Below, piece after piece: positions 53,281 to 63,387 of a stretch of 64,000 bases of DNA (position 1 is the first letter of the stretch; every line of letters starts with the position of its first letter). The position numbers and the translations under genes are program-made. The notes under the pieces are model-generated. The model saw nothing but the letters and a program-made list of their open reading frames with translations, had not been told where the DNA came from and searched no databases. Source of the DNA: Diphasiastrum complanatum (Eukaryota; Streptophyta; Lycopodiopsida; Lycopodiales; Lycopodiaceae); the NCBI GenBank assembly GCA_029204225.1, contig CM055096.1:74098919-74162918 (forward strand), in the 5' to 3' direction.

Positions 53281-53380
53281 GCATACTGCTATGATGGATT
53301 CTTTGTTCATCTTCACTTCAAATGCAAAGCAAAGAATCCAAACTCAAAGGATCTTCACCAACATCAGATAGATAGATTTT

Positions 53381-53389
53381 AAGAAGGAG
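53381..53389 (+). other. Polypurine tract of element C
   Basis: AAGAAGGAG directly before the 3' LTR TGTTAAAAATTG. Confidence 0.85.
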
Positions 53390-54262
53390 TGTTAAAAATT
53401 GTCAAACATATCTATCATCTGTTGTTAATGTTTGGGGATCTTACCCATGTAAATATTTTGTACATATCCAAGGTATGTGAATTGAGGACATATCCTTGTA
53501 GAATAGGGCGAGTTTGGGTTAGGTAGATCAAATTCCAATGACATGCATAAAGTCTAGTTGGTCTAGTATGATATGCAATAATGTTGACAATGTCTAGTTT
53601 GACATGCATATAGAGATTCACATGGAATTGGTCAATTATGACCTTGTAGAAACTCGAGCCACAATAAATGCATAATGTCCTAAGTTTCCATAGTGACATG
53701 CAAAGCATGCAATCACTCTAATGGACACATGCATGTAGATTTGTACATGGCTAGTTGAGAAATTGCCATTTGGAGAAAGTAGGTAGAAGTTAGGTGCAAC
53801 ATGTGCATGCTAGCAGTTAGGTGTCAAGTTAATAGTTGTTTGCACTTGAATAGGTGTAGGATGTGCATTGAATGCAAGGAGTACCACAAATTTTGGCTCT
53901 CCTATATATGTACATATCATTCTCATTTACAAAGTGATGAAGAACCAAAGTTTTGTAGCTATCTCATGCCAGTTTGGATCTAAACAAATATTGCTTGTTA
54001 TCTCTCTAGCTCTCTCTCTCTCTCTCTAACTCGTGTTGAGGCTAATGCTCATACACTGAAATCTTGTATTTTTATTCATTCTTTGATTCATTGCTATTAT
54101 ATTCTGTTGATTAGCATGCTAGATTGTGAATTAGCCATTTCTTCTGAACTAGATTTTGTTGATCAATCTAGAATCAGGTTATAGTGCCAATCACAAAGCT
54201 TAATCAAGATCAGTCACTCTTGTGGACATTCCCCACACGTGTGAATTTTGGAATTTTCAACA
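53390..54262 (+). repeat. 3' LTR of element C
   Basis: 873 bp, near-identical to 49279-50141, ending TTTTCAACA and followed by the ATTGG duplication. Confidence 0.92.
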
Positions 54263-54966
54263 ATTGGTTGGTGTTTTAGCTATAGGATCTCAATTGGATC
54301 CATTCAAGGTGCTTCCTCCATCATTTCAAAGGTTTATTAGAGTTTATTTGCTGCATTTTCAACACTCTTCAATACCAAAATTTCTTGGAACTGAACAAGT
54401 TTCAATCTTATTTCTTCCTCGTAAAATAATTCACCACTATATATTTTTTTAAATCGTCTATGGTTTTTTTTTTTAAGGGGGGAGAATAGCTACATCATTT
54501 GAAGTGTATAGTTGATTATGTTTTTTTGTTAATCATGGTATTTAAGAAATGCTCAATATCAACTGAACAAATTTCAATCTTATTTCTTTTGATTGATTTT
54601 TCTTTAAAATTTGCAAGTTCTTGACTTTAGGATATGTGAAAACTTGGCATGACAATTAACTTAAAGGCCATTGCCTTGGAAGTGTAAGAGTCTTTGGGTA
54701 TTTCATGCTTATGGTTGTGAAATTTTAAACAAGAACTGGAAAGGTCATCTCTTACATAGGACTTATAGACTAACATAATGAGTCACTAGGGTTGTTCGAG
54801 TTTCTCCATGTGGTCTTCCTTCTTTTCATTGTATATGTTGCCATGCAGATTTGTTCTTATCCAAGACTACCATAGCTCTTTTCACCTTCACATGAGATGA
54901 GACTTGAAGACATCATAAGAGAATGAACCACACATTTATTAAAATATATCTTGAAGCCATATATAC
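54263..54966. other. ATTGG target duplication, then no supported gene
   Basis: The first five bases are the right copy of the element C target duplication. The remainder is AT-rich with a poly-T/poly-G stretch near 54466 and no convincing coding frame. Confidence 0.5.
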
Positions 54967-55495
54967 CTCAGAATATCCATCCCAATCAATTATCACTCCT
55001 CGTCTCTCCAATAATTTGAGTAATGGTTGCATGTTGTTGGAATATGCATACTTATACTCCTCTTTTGTGAGATACCGCTTTACGACAGATTTCTGCATGA
55101 ACCGACAAATTGGTGATTGTAATTTAATTTTAAAAAAATCACAAATAAAATTTGAATTACGACAATATCAAATTCAACATATGGGTGGGGAGACTTACAA
55201 AATGGGCATGGAAAGAACCTTGGCTGCCACTACCAAGGTGAGAAGGCCCTGTAGTCTCCAATCGCTTCTTAGCTGCCTCTCATTGTTGCTTGAAAAGATC
55301 TAGATTTTCTCGAAATTTTTTCTTTGCAAATTTCCAATCGTCCTTGTGCACGTGGTATGGCCTAAATTTGCCAGCTCTCACCGCATCTTGGATCTCCAAT
55401 TTGTGATGGCTCATCACGCCTCCCATTCGGCGTGACATCCAGATTCGATCAAATTTCAAATTAGGGGAGGGGATTGGAAGCTCTCTATACAACTG
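54967..55495 (-). pseudogene. Gene Z fragment: two exons of an unknown gene
   Basis: I do not recognise it. The upstream exon (about 55495 to 55199) reads P-N-L-K-F-D-R-I-W-M-S-R-R-M-G-G, L-E-I-Q-D-A-V-R-A-G, H-V-H-K-D-D-W-K-F-A-K-K-K-F, one TGA after F-K-Q-Q, E-A-A-K-K-R-L-E-T-T and G-S-F-H-A-H-F. It ends at a strong GTAAGT donor. The next exon (55092-54967, 126 nt) starts after a TGCAG acceptor: S-V-V-K-R-Y-L-T-K-E-E-Y-K-Y-A-Y, L-L-K-L-L-E-R-R-G-V-I-I-D-W-D-G-Y-S-E, then GTATAT. Both are phase 0. It is cut on its 5' side by copia D near 55500. Confidence 0.45.
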
Positions 55496-57033
55496 GTCAA
55501 CGACATAATTCTTGCTTTAGAAGATGATTCACTTACTCTCATAAAGAGTTTACAATTTGCCTCAATACAAATTTTCAAACTATGAGTGAACAAATCACTT
55601 TTGCTCTTACATGACTTAAGAGCATACATTTGATGAGATAACCATTTGCTTTCTAATTGATTTAAAATCAATTTCAACCTTTTAAGAACATCATCTATGC
55701 TCTCAGGAGAGACTTCATACTCAACTAGTATGGCTTTACTCCAATTTTGAGATGCAATGGTCTCACTAAAGCAAATTGATTTATCAAATGACATAAGAGA
55801 AGTAAGTATGTGATGTATACCACATGAGATATGCTCCTCTTTCCCTTGAAATGTGAGCCACATGGACTCAACCATATTTCTTGAGTTTCTTTTTGGAATC
55901 ACAATTTGAGAAGGTCTTTCCTCCTCAATCCTTTGCACACTTGAACCTTGAGAAGGATTCTCCTCCTCAATCCTTGGCACATTTGAACCTTGAGATGACT
56001 CCTTAAGATCCTCTTCATGGTGCTCCTTTTTGATGGAAATCCGAGACCTCCATGTCTCATAATGATCACAACAAGTATGACCATTCAATATGCACTTCCT
56101 ATGATTATCAAGATTACTTATGCTAGAAACATAAGTCCGAAAATCACCACAACTTGGCATGATTTTTCTAATATTGAAATCAAAAGGTATTTCCATCTCA
56201 ATAAGGCTAACTACTTGCTTATGGATATAAGTGTCCACTTTGGATGCTTCACTTATTTTCATAAGAAGTTTAGAACTTGCCTTTAAGATTGAAAACTTGC
56301 AATTTTCATCTTTATGAATGAACACATCATTCATGATCTTATTGAAACTAAAAGAATTTACATTATGAAGACATTTCCATTTCCTTGACTTCATAACTAA
56401 TGTAAGCTTACAAGGAAAACATATTTTGCTATCTTTTAAGGCAGCACACTCAACTAGTTTTGCCTTAATCCACCTTTGAGATACAAAAATCTCTTCAAAG
56501 CAAAATGGCTCTTCATAAGTTGACATGATAGCATAAATGAAACTATTTTCATTTTGTGATTGCTGCTCCTTATTCTTGATTGATTTCTCTTGGATCATAA
56601 CAATAAGTTTGAACTTATCTAAAGTTCCAAGCGAAATACTTTCCAAGGACATAAAATAAATCCAAGTTACTTTCATGAAAGTGACATCTATCTTTGCATC
56701 TTGAACCAGACAATGCACTTCCAAATGAAAAATTTCAAAAGTTTTGACATGTGTTGTGATGGACTCTTGAAGACAATTCTTGCAAGTCATTGTGAGACTC
56801 CAAGCCTCATTCACCTTTCCACAAAGGAAACACCTTTCCTTGGATTTGTCCTTCTTGTATTTGCATTTCGAACTTGAAGCTCCGTCCTTCACCTCGGCCC
56901 CCTTGCTTTGGTTCTCCTTGGATGGATTGGTCTTCTTTTTGTAGCATCTTGAGGAAAAATATCCTCCTTTGCTAAAAAGATTGCACTTAGGATCCTTACT
57001 TTCCTTCAATAGGATGCCACCTATTGATGTCAT
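55456..57033 (-). CDS. Element D protein: zinc-knuckle-like part plus two novel domains
   Basis: First ATG at 57033; open to 55456 (about 525 codons). N-terminus: two Cys clusters (C-N-L-F-S-K-G-G-Y-F-S-S-R-C and C-F-L-C-G-K), then an integrase remnant (H-L-E-V-H, F-M-K-V-T-W-I-Y-F). Novel domain copy 1 (residues ~160-345): F-C-F-E-E-I-F-V-S-Q-R-W-I-K-A-K-L-V-E, S-K-L-L-M-K-I-S-E-A-S-K-V-D-T-Y, C-C-D-H-Y-E-T-W-R-S-R. A linker with R-I-E-E-E-N/R-P-S-Q twice. Copy 2 (~395-510): F-Q-G-K-E-E-H, S-Q-N-W-S-K-A-I-L-V-E-Y, K-S-C-K-S-K, C-K-L-F-M-R-V-S-E-S-S. The last ~15 residues come from flanking DNA. No protease DSG motif was found. Confidence 0.7.
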   Translation of the reverse strand: MTSIGGILLKESKDPKCNLFSKGGYFSSRCYKKKTNPSKENQSKGAEVKDGASSSKCKYKKDKSKERCFLCGKVNEAWSLTMTCKNCLQESITTHVKTFEIFHLEVHCLVQDAKIDVTFMKVTWIYFMSLESISLGTLDKFKLIVMIQEKSIKNKEQQSQNENSFIYAIMSTYEEPFCFEEIFVSQRWIKAKLVECAALKDSKICFPCKLTLVMKSRKWKCLHNVNSFSFNKIMNDVFIHKDENCKFSILKASSKLLMKISEASKVDTYIHKQVVSLIEMEIPFDFNIRKIMPSCGDFRTYVSSISNLDNHRKCILNGHTCCDHYETWRSRISIKKEHHEEDLKESSQGSNVPRIEEENPSQGSSVQRIEEERPSQIVIPKRNSRNMVESMWLTFQGKEEHISCGIHHILTSLMSFDKSICFSETIASQNWSKAILVEYEVSPESIDDVLKRLKLILNQLESKWLSHQMYALKSCKSKSDLFTHSLKICIEANCKLFMRVSESSSKARIMSLTSCIESFQSPPLI

Positions 57034-57042
57034 TTGAAACAA

Positions 57043-58671
57043 AACTTGTTATATGATTCTACAAATGTAATTTGTGACTCTCAAGAGACTAGATTTGAAC
57101 ATTTTCAATAATCTAGAAGGATCTACAAAAGATCTAAGTCACAAACCTAAGAATCAATCTTCACAATAATGACTAGTCACTTGGAAACTTTGCTTTGATC
57201 ACTAAGACAAAAGCACACAATCTTTGAATCAAATCACAAAAGAAATCAGATCCAAACTCCTATTGGACTCAACAAATACCAATGACTCTTTATTTTGAAA
57301 GTTGAAATGGATATGAAAAGATTTGACACCTAGATTTTCCTTTTCACTTGACTAGTTCTCTCAACACTTGAGATTCTTGAACAAAAGATGGGTTTGTTTC
57401 AAAACACATGAAAATCAAACTTAATCACTTCTATTGGACTCAATCTTGACCCAAATAATCTCACTCTTGAGATTTAGAATGAATTTGATTTGATTTGAAA
57501 ACAAACTATACCACCAATCTTTCACAAAGCTTAAAAAATTAGACAACTAGAGATTCACAAAGATCTCAACCATGCATGAATACTCAAATATGGACTCCTC
57601 CTCATTCTAGTCATCCAATGGGATCACAAATTGACCCTCACACTCTCACAAAGAAAGTTGAATAGAACTAATTTGAGTTTCATACATACTATGTCAATTT
57701 TTGCTCAACAAATTGAATTCAATCACTCCTATTGGATTCCATCAATTACTCTACTTTTTAAGACTTGGAATGAAATTCAAAATCAAAAGTTGTGCTTCAA
57801 AGAGCTAATGCCACTTAGAAAGATTTGATCACATAGGAGAAGACAAATTCTTCACCATTAACAACACATAATGAGCTTCTAGAACTTGCCCTCTCCAAAG
57901 GAAGGAACTCTTAAAAAATTGGATCTCTCTCTACACATTTGTCATAGACACCTTAATGACTCTTTTCAAACCTTACAATCACTCAAACAAATTGAGTAGG
58001 GTGAACAATGTGACTTGGATCTCAATCTCTTTTCTAGTACTCTCAATTTAAGCCAATCTATGTCAAATTCTACAAAAGATTTGCATAGATGCTCTACATG
58101 CACTAGAAACTCTCAAAGGTTTCACTTGGAAGACAGATCCAAGGATGTTCTCTAGAAAATTGATGCTTCTAAACTTGACCCTGTCACTCTTGAACAAATC
58201 TAGAGTGATGGTACAATGAATTTCATCCTCTCACCTTGCATATTACTCCTTAATCTATGATTTTTGGCAAAATCACTCTCAACTTCAACATGCACTCAAA
58301 AAATCAGAGAGATAAATTAATGCACCTAATTCAAGCTTCAAAGTTAATTTTTTTGGCTGATCTAATCCAAGAACTAATTAAGGGATTAGATTTTCTATAG
58401 AAAATGCTTGATTTTGCACTAAAAATCTCTCAAATTGGGTGTGTGAGTCAAATTGTACAAATTTTTGAATTTTCTCAGCCAAAACTGGAGATGTATGGCC
58501 TCACACGTGTGAAAAGGGTTCCCACAGCCCACAACAAGTTCTGGTCCAAAAATTTTGAGAATTCTATCAAATCCAACTTGTTACCCAGATTTTGACTAGT
58601 TTCCTAAAGCCTGCTAATTTTGGCTTTGATTTGGATCAACCCTATCAATTTCAATAAAACCTCTTGTACTA
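57043..58671 (-). other. Copia D leader
   Basis: Non-coding AT-rich leader between primer site and ORF. The phrase CTCCTATTGGACTC or a close variant (CTATTGGATTC) recurs (about 57258, 57430 and 57727), and a CTCACACGTGTGAA palindrome variant lies at about 58500. Confidence 0.5.
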
Positions 58672-58684
58672 GGCTCTGATACCA
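58672..58684 (-). other. Primer-binding site of copia D
   Basis: Minus-strand TGGTATCAGAGCC directly after LTR end TTTTTGCACA. Confidence 0.88.
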
Positions 58685-59394
58685 TGTGCAAAAAGTACAA
58701 AAAGGACCAAGAGTGGATCCTAATTTGATCCTCAAGAGGGATTGGTTGTTAGATTACTTGATCTATCAATCTACTTGAGATTAAGATCAATCTAGATCAA
58801 TTCTAGGCACAAAATCCTAACAAGAACAATCATTAATTGAAGGTAGGTGTACTTTCTGGTTTCACACGTGTTAAACATTGTCTGAGTATGGACTCCAACC
58901 TGAAAATCAAGTACACATTGATAGAACCTCAAAACAATCAAAACAAATGTAGACAAATGGAGAGAATCACTCAAAATTGCTTCTAAAACCAAGATTGGTG
59001 TCTCACATTAATTATGGCCAAATGTGGCTCTATATATACAATAAGTGGGAGCTCGTGGTACTGATCATCCCTGTGATCCCACATGTGTGAAGGTGCTTTT
59101 TCATATGATGATTCATCATGCAAAATTGACACTTGGACAAAACCTTCTATTTTGAGCACTTTTGGTCCATTTTTCTTCTATATGGAGATCTACTTGGAAA
59201 TCTTCTAGAAGTCAAAATTTGCCTACTTCAGCTTATTCCACATGTGTGAGCTGTCCTCTACACATGGGATATGACACCTAACCAAAGGATGTGGCTCATG
59301 CAATCAATAGATTGATGCCATGTGTCATATGTCTAGAAAACTAGTTTTTGGCCATTTTAGCCACTAGAACTTGAATTAAATCATATGTACAACA
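58685..59394 (-). repeat. 5' LTR of copia D (outer end probable)
   Basis: On the minus strand TGTTGTACATATG...TTTTTGCACA, 710 bp. Contains palindrome variants at 58861 (TTCACACGTGTTAA), 59090 (CACATGTGTGAA) and 59241 (CACATGTGTGAG). The outer end is chosen as the TGTT following typical size; no target duplication confirms it. Confidence 0.6.
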
Positions 59395-60030
59395 TATATG
59401 ATTATGTTACATGACGAGTACACTAGTTTCACACGTGGTAACAGGCTCCACACATGTGTGTTTATCTATATACAAGATTTTTGGCCTCTACCAAGCTTAT
59501 TTTTGCATTTTTCACAAAGAGGAGTGGTGTCAGGCCAAGTGGAAGTGGGTGGATTGGGGGAAGTGACTACAACAGGAGAAGCTTGGGTGAAGGCAATCGT
59601 GAGAAGGTCGGGGAGGGGTCTGAAGAGGAGAAGGTTGGGGAGGATTTTGAGCGGGAGTTAACCAACAGGAGTCTGAATGGGAGAAAGAATGGGTGGAGTG
59701 GCTTGGCAAGAGGGATCATGATGCCATGGAGGCCCCATAGGGGGCACAGGTACCGAAGAAGGAAAAATGTGAGGAGAGAGCATGGGGGTGTCGGGATACT
59801 CAGGGGTGACAGATGCATGAGTCATAGTATCACGTGCCATCTATGTTGCTTTATGAGTTAGTATTTCCCAAAGTAAGGAATCCCTACGACGAGGCCTGCT
59901 AGATGCATGTGTTGGACTCAAGCCCGCATGAAACACAACATCATCGACATCCCCGCCACAACAAGAGCTACCGTGGAGGCGATTTCTCCTACAATCTCTC
60001 TTTTTCTGGCTGGAATGCAGGAAAGAGGTT
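59395..60030 (-). other. GC-richer segment with weak Pro-rich ORF
   Basis: A minus-strand ORF at 59658-59840 starts M-A-R-D-T-M-T-H-A-S-V and is Pro-rich (P-S-S-V-P-V-P-P-M-G-P-P). The opposite strand is Gly/Arg-rich. Base composition differs from the AT-rich surroundings, suggesting a separate origin, but I see no domain. A plus-strand TTCACACGTGG and CCACACATGTGTG lie at 59430-59460. Confidence 0.25.
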
Positions 60031-60069
60031 TTGGATTATTCTCCAACTAATCAATAATCGATTTGAGTT

Positions 60070-61600
60070 CAATATGTCGGAAGAGTCGGACAAGTGGACT
60101 ATATGGGCTTTGCCTTTTCCCTTGAGGTCGATAAACGAATCTTCGATGAAGATGACATCCCAGCTAGTGAATATCTTCGACTCGATAGGATCAAACAACT
60201 TGTAAGCTTGGTACGAAGTAGTGTAGGCGATGAAAATACATTTTATGCTTTGGAAGTCGAGTTTCTTCCTAAGATCATGAGGAATATGCACATAAGGTGT
60301 ACATCCAAAAATTCGTAAGTTTGATAAAGAAGGTTTGGTACCTGTCCAAACTTCATATGGTGTTTTGGCTAAAAGACCTTTAGTAGGACATTTGTTCTAA
60401 ATATAGGTTGTTGTTGAAATAGCTTCAACCTAGAAGGACTTTGGAATTGTCTCGTGCACAAACATACACTTTGCTGATTTGACTAAGGTTTTGTTCTTTC
60501 TCTCAGCAAGACCATTCGACTGAGGTGATAGGAGGTAATGCTATGACAGATGGGGAGGTCAACTTTGTCCGTTGGATAGTCAAGACCAAGTGCTAGCGAT
60601 TGTCTATGACATGTTCGTTACAAATGCATAATTCAAGTGTCCTAAGCGATGATGCTATAGTAATGCTTTACTGACAAGAACACAGAGGTTTTCAAGGCTT
60701 GACTAGTATCAGAATAACAATGTGCCAATCTATATAAGTATCTATGCATCTTGCCAAGCGCAAAGATCTTATTTCTCTTGTCGATAATCCTGCATTGATT
60801 AGACTCAAACTCCACCTTATGACCTAAATTTGTAATTCTACTTACTGATAACATATTTGTAGAGAGTTCAGGAACATACAAGACTTTCGACAGTAGTTTG
60901 AATTGATCATGCTAGAACCTTAATCTTATAGTATCTTCACCTTCAATAGTGTGTGTGTTATCGTCACCAATACGAACATAGTTCTTTGTGTTGTAAGGCA
61001 TATATGAGTGAAAGATCTCACAATGATTGGTCATATGTTGGGTAGCTCCAGAATCCAAAAACCAAGAATCATCCAAAAATACCCTTTGGTCTTTGACCAT
61101 AATGTGCCTTCGTCCATGTCGACTTCGGGAGATGTTGTAGCTGTATTTGCTGGTTGATCAAGTTGTTGTTTTCTTTGCTTTGAGAACTTTGAAATCCTAG
61201 ATCTCATGGTTATTGAGATTGCAATATCTGCAAAACATCTTCTTCTTCGACTGTGGATTTGATGATTGTCCTTGACCTTGAGTCGGCTTCTGATTTGATG
61301 CAGACTACTTGGAGCTTTTCTTCTTCTATCATTTTGAGCCTTTGTTGACATATAGAGCATGAGATGAAGAAGTAGACAAAGTTTCCTGACTTCTTTGATT
61401 ATCTTCTTGCAACAACATAGTGATAACTCTTAAGAGTTAAATTTGAGTGTGTCAATATGTAGAGGGCAAGCTTGAAAGCAATGTCATAATTGAGTTTTGA
61501 TCTCGTCTATGACTGATCTGACAGCGGCCATCTGTTACAAGAGATTTTTGAATAGTTTAATGTGACTCTGAAGAGAATCATTATTTGACATCTTGAGTGT
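60070..61600 (-). pseudogene. Copia element 3 gag-protease-integrase, inverted
   Basis: Reading the minus strand from 61600: gag C-terminal half (N-D-S-L-Q-S-H-I-K-L-F-K-N-L, with stops), zinc-knuckle region scrambled near 61220, protease W-F-L-D-S-G-A-T-Q-H-M (about 61050), the M-Y-V-P-E-L-S-T-N-M-L-S-V-S segment, and GAG-pre-integrase remnants. Then comes the post-integrase H-I-P-H-D-L-R-K-K-L-D, S-R/W-D-V-I-F-I-E-D-S-F-I-D-L-K-G-K. Most of the integrase core is deleted or disrupted between 60300 and 60640. Sequence is closest to copia element 2. Confidence 0.8.
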
Positions 61601-63370
61601 GAGAATTTTCCTTCATAGATATTTATATCAAAGTCCAAGCTCATCTACTTCAGACAATCAGCTTATCAATAGTGAATCCGAAGATGATGATGTTGCAGTT
61701 CAGCAACTACAGCATGATGGAAATGATCAACTTCTTTTATTACCCAAAAAATCGACAAGAGTTAGCAGACCACCTATCAAATATATCGATGAGTCTATAG
61801 CTTACCTTGTTCAGGAGCCGATGATTGTCGAAGAGGCACTCAGTTAGCCCGATCCTGATCTCTGGAAAGAAGCTATGGATAAAGAGTATTCATCTCTTAT
61901 CAGGAACCAGACATGGACGACTTTCAAATTACCTGCTAGCAGAAACGTAGTTGATTGCAGATGGATTTTCAAAATCAAATACAAGGCAGACGGAAGCATC
62001 GACAGAAGAAAAGCTCGACTTGTCACCAGAGGATTTTCTCAGATACATTACATCGATTATGCTGAGACTTTCAGTCCAGTAGTTAAGCATTCTTCTATTT
62101 GACTTTTGTTATCATTTGTCGCTGTATCAGATTTGGAAATACATCAAATGGATGTACAGACAACATACTTTAACAAAGTTATCGAAGAGGACATTTACAT
62201 GGTGCAACCTGAAGGTTACAATATCGAAGGTAAACACAATCATGTGTATAAACTCCATAAAGCACTTTATGGCTTGAAGCAATCTGCTCAAGCATGGTTT
62301 AAAAGGAGCAATACTTTCCTTATTGATCACGACTACACACCAAGCTCTTCAGATTCCAATGTTCACTTCAAGATAGTGCAATAGTCTTTTATCATTATCA
62401 CTTTGTATGTGGATGACACATTGCTTTTTAGCAATGATCTGATAAAAAAAAGCTAAGACAATGCTATCTTCCGAATTTGACATGACCGATCTGGACGAAC
62501 CTCATTTATGCCTTGGTATTCAAATCCAAAGAGACAGAAATCAAAAGTTGATTTACATTACTCAGCAAAGTTACATCTACAATATGTTAGTCAAATATAG
62601 TCTAGTTAGTTGCAAGTTAGCTCTCTCACCAATGGAACCAGGTCTCAAATTGTCGATGGACCAAAGTCCTCAAACAATTCAAGAGAAGGAGCAGACGTGT
62701 GAGTATCCTTATCATTTGATAATAGGATCTCTTATGTATGCCATGATCTGTACCAAACCAGACATAGCCTTTGCAATCAGCTCCCTAACTCAGTTAATGA
62801 CTAACCCTAGTATAACACATTGGAAATCTCTTGTTGGAGTTCTGAGATATCTTCGAATTACTATGGAATTTTGCATTTGTTATGGAACAATCAACAACAA
62901 CAAACTCAATTTACTAAGTGGTTACACATATGCAAGTTGGGCAGGAGATGGACACTCGTAAATCCACTTCTGGATTTACATTCTTCCTCACCAATGGTCC
63001 TATTTCATGGAACAGTTGCAAGAAATCATCGATAGCTCTATCTTCCACTGAATCAGAGTATATCACAATCTCTCAAACTACAATGGAAGCAATTTGGTTG
63101 AGGAACTTACTCTCAGATATCGATCAACGATTTTATTTTGTGATAATCAAAGTGCCATTGCCTTATCGGCCAACCCTAGTTTCATTCCAGGACTAAGCAC
63201 ATTGAAATCAAATACCACTACGTCAGAAGCAAATTTCTCAACAAAGAAGTTAACTTGCAATACTGTCGAATGCAACATATGACAGTAGATATTTTTACGA
63301 AAGCATTAAACTTGGATGCAAACAAAAAGTTCTGTGTAGAACTAAGTTTGAAGGTCAAGGCATTCATGGA
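61600..63370 (+). pseudogene. Copia element 3 RT and RNase H
   Basis: Post-integrase linker (acidic, S-E-S-E-D-D-D), then RT: W-K-E-A-M-D-K-E-Y, K-A-R-L-V-T-R-G-F, D-Y-A-E-T-F-S-P-V-V-K-H, H-Q-M-D-V-Q-T-T-Y, A-L-Y-G-L-K-Q-S and L-Y-V-D-D-T-L-L-F near 62400. C-terminal RT (L-C-L-G-I-Q-I, G-S-L-M-Y-A-M-I-C-T-K-P-D-I-A-F) and RNase H (T-S-G-F-T-F-F, I-S-W-N-S, S-S-T-E-S-E-Y) follow, with frameshifts after about 62950 and 63150. Stops near 61846, 62101, 62383 and 62453 break it. Confidence 0.88.
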
Positions 63371-63378
63371 TTCAAATT

Positions 63379-63387
63379 AAGGGGAAG
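63379..63387 (+). other. Polypurine tract of copia element 3
   Basis: AAGGGGAAG directly before TGTAGGATTATT, parallel to AAGGGGGAG of element 1. Confidence 0.85.

Larger units (their letters stand above)
49279..54262 (+). mobile_element. Copia element C, complete but RT-less, with novel domain
   Basis: A 4984-bp element with two highly similar LTRs, TG...CA ends, tRNA-Met primer site, polypurine tract and a perfect 5-bp target duplication, so it moved as a unit. Its only long frame (50908-53280) encodes gag, protease and integrase remnants and then an unknown domain; no RT or RNase H is present. It must have been mobilised by enzymes of another element, most plausibly an autonomous relative of copia B or E. 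Confidence 0.93.
55500..59394 (-). mobile_element. Copia element D, RT-less relative of C, 3'-truncated
   Basis: Minus-strand element: 5' LTR (58685-59394), primer site (58672-58684), leader of about 1.6 kb and an ORF with a gag/integrase remnant plus two copies of the domain seen in element C. It is truncated near 55500 within the second domain copy, where sequence switches to gene Z. No RT, RNase H or 3' LTR was seen. Confidence 0.75.

Noticed and set aside
59398-59861. Plus-strand Gly/Arg-rich frames near 59.5-59.8 kb
   Set aside because: Compositional mirror of a Pro-rich minus frame; no domain, no splice or start support.
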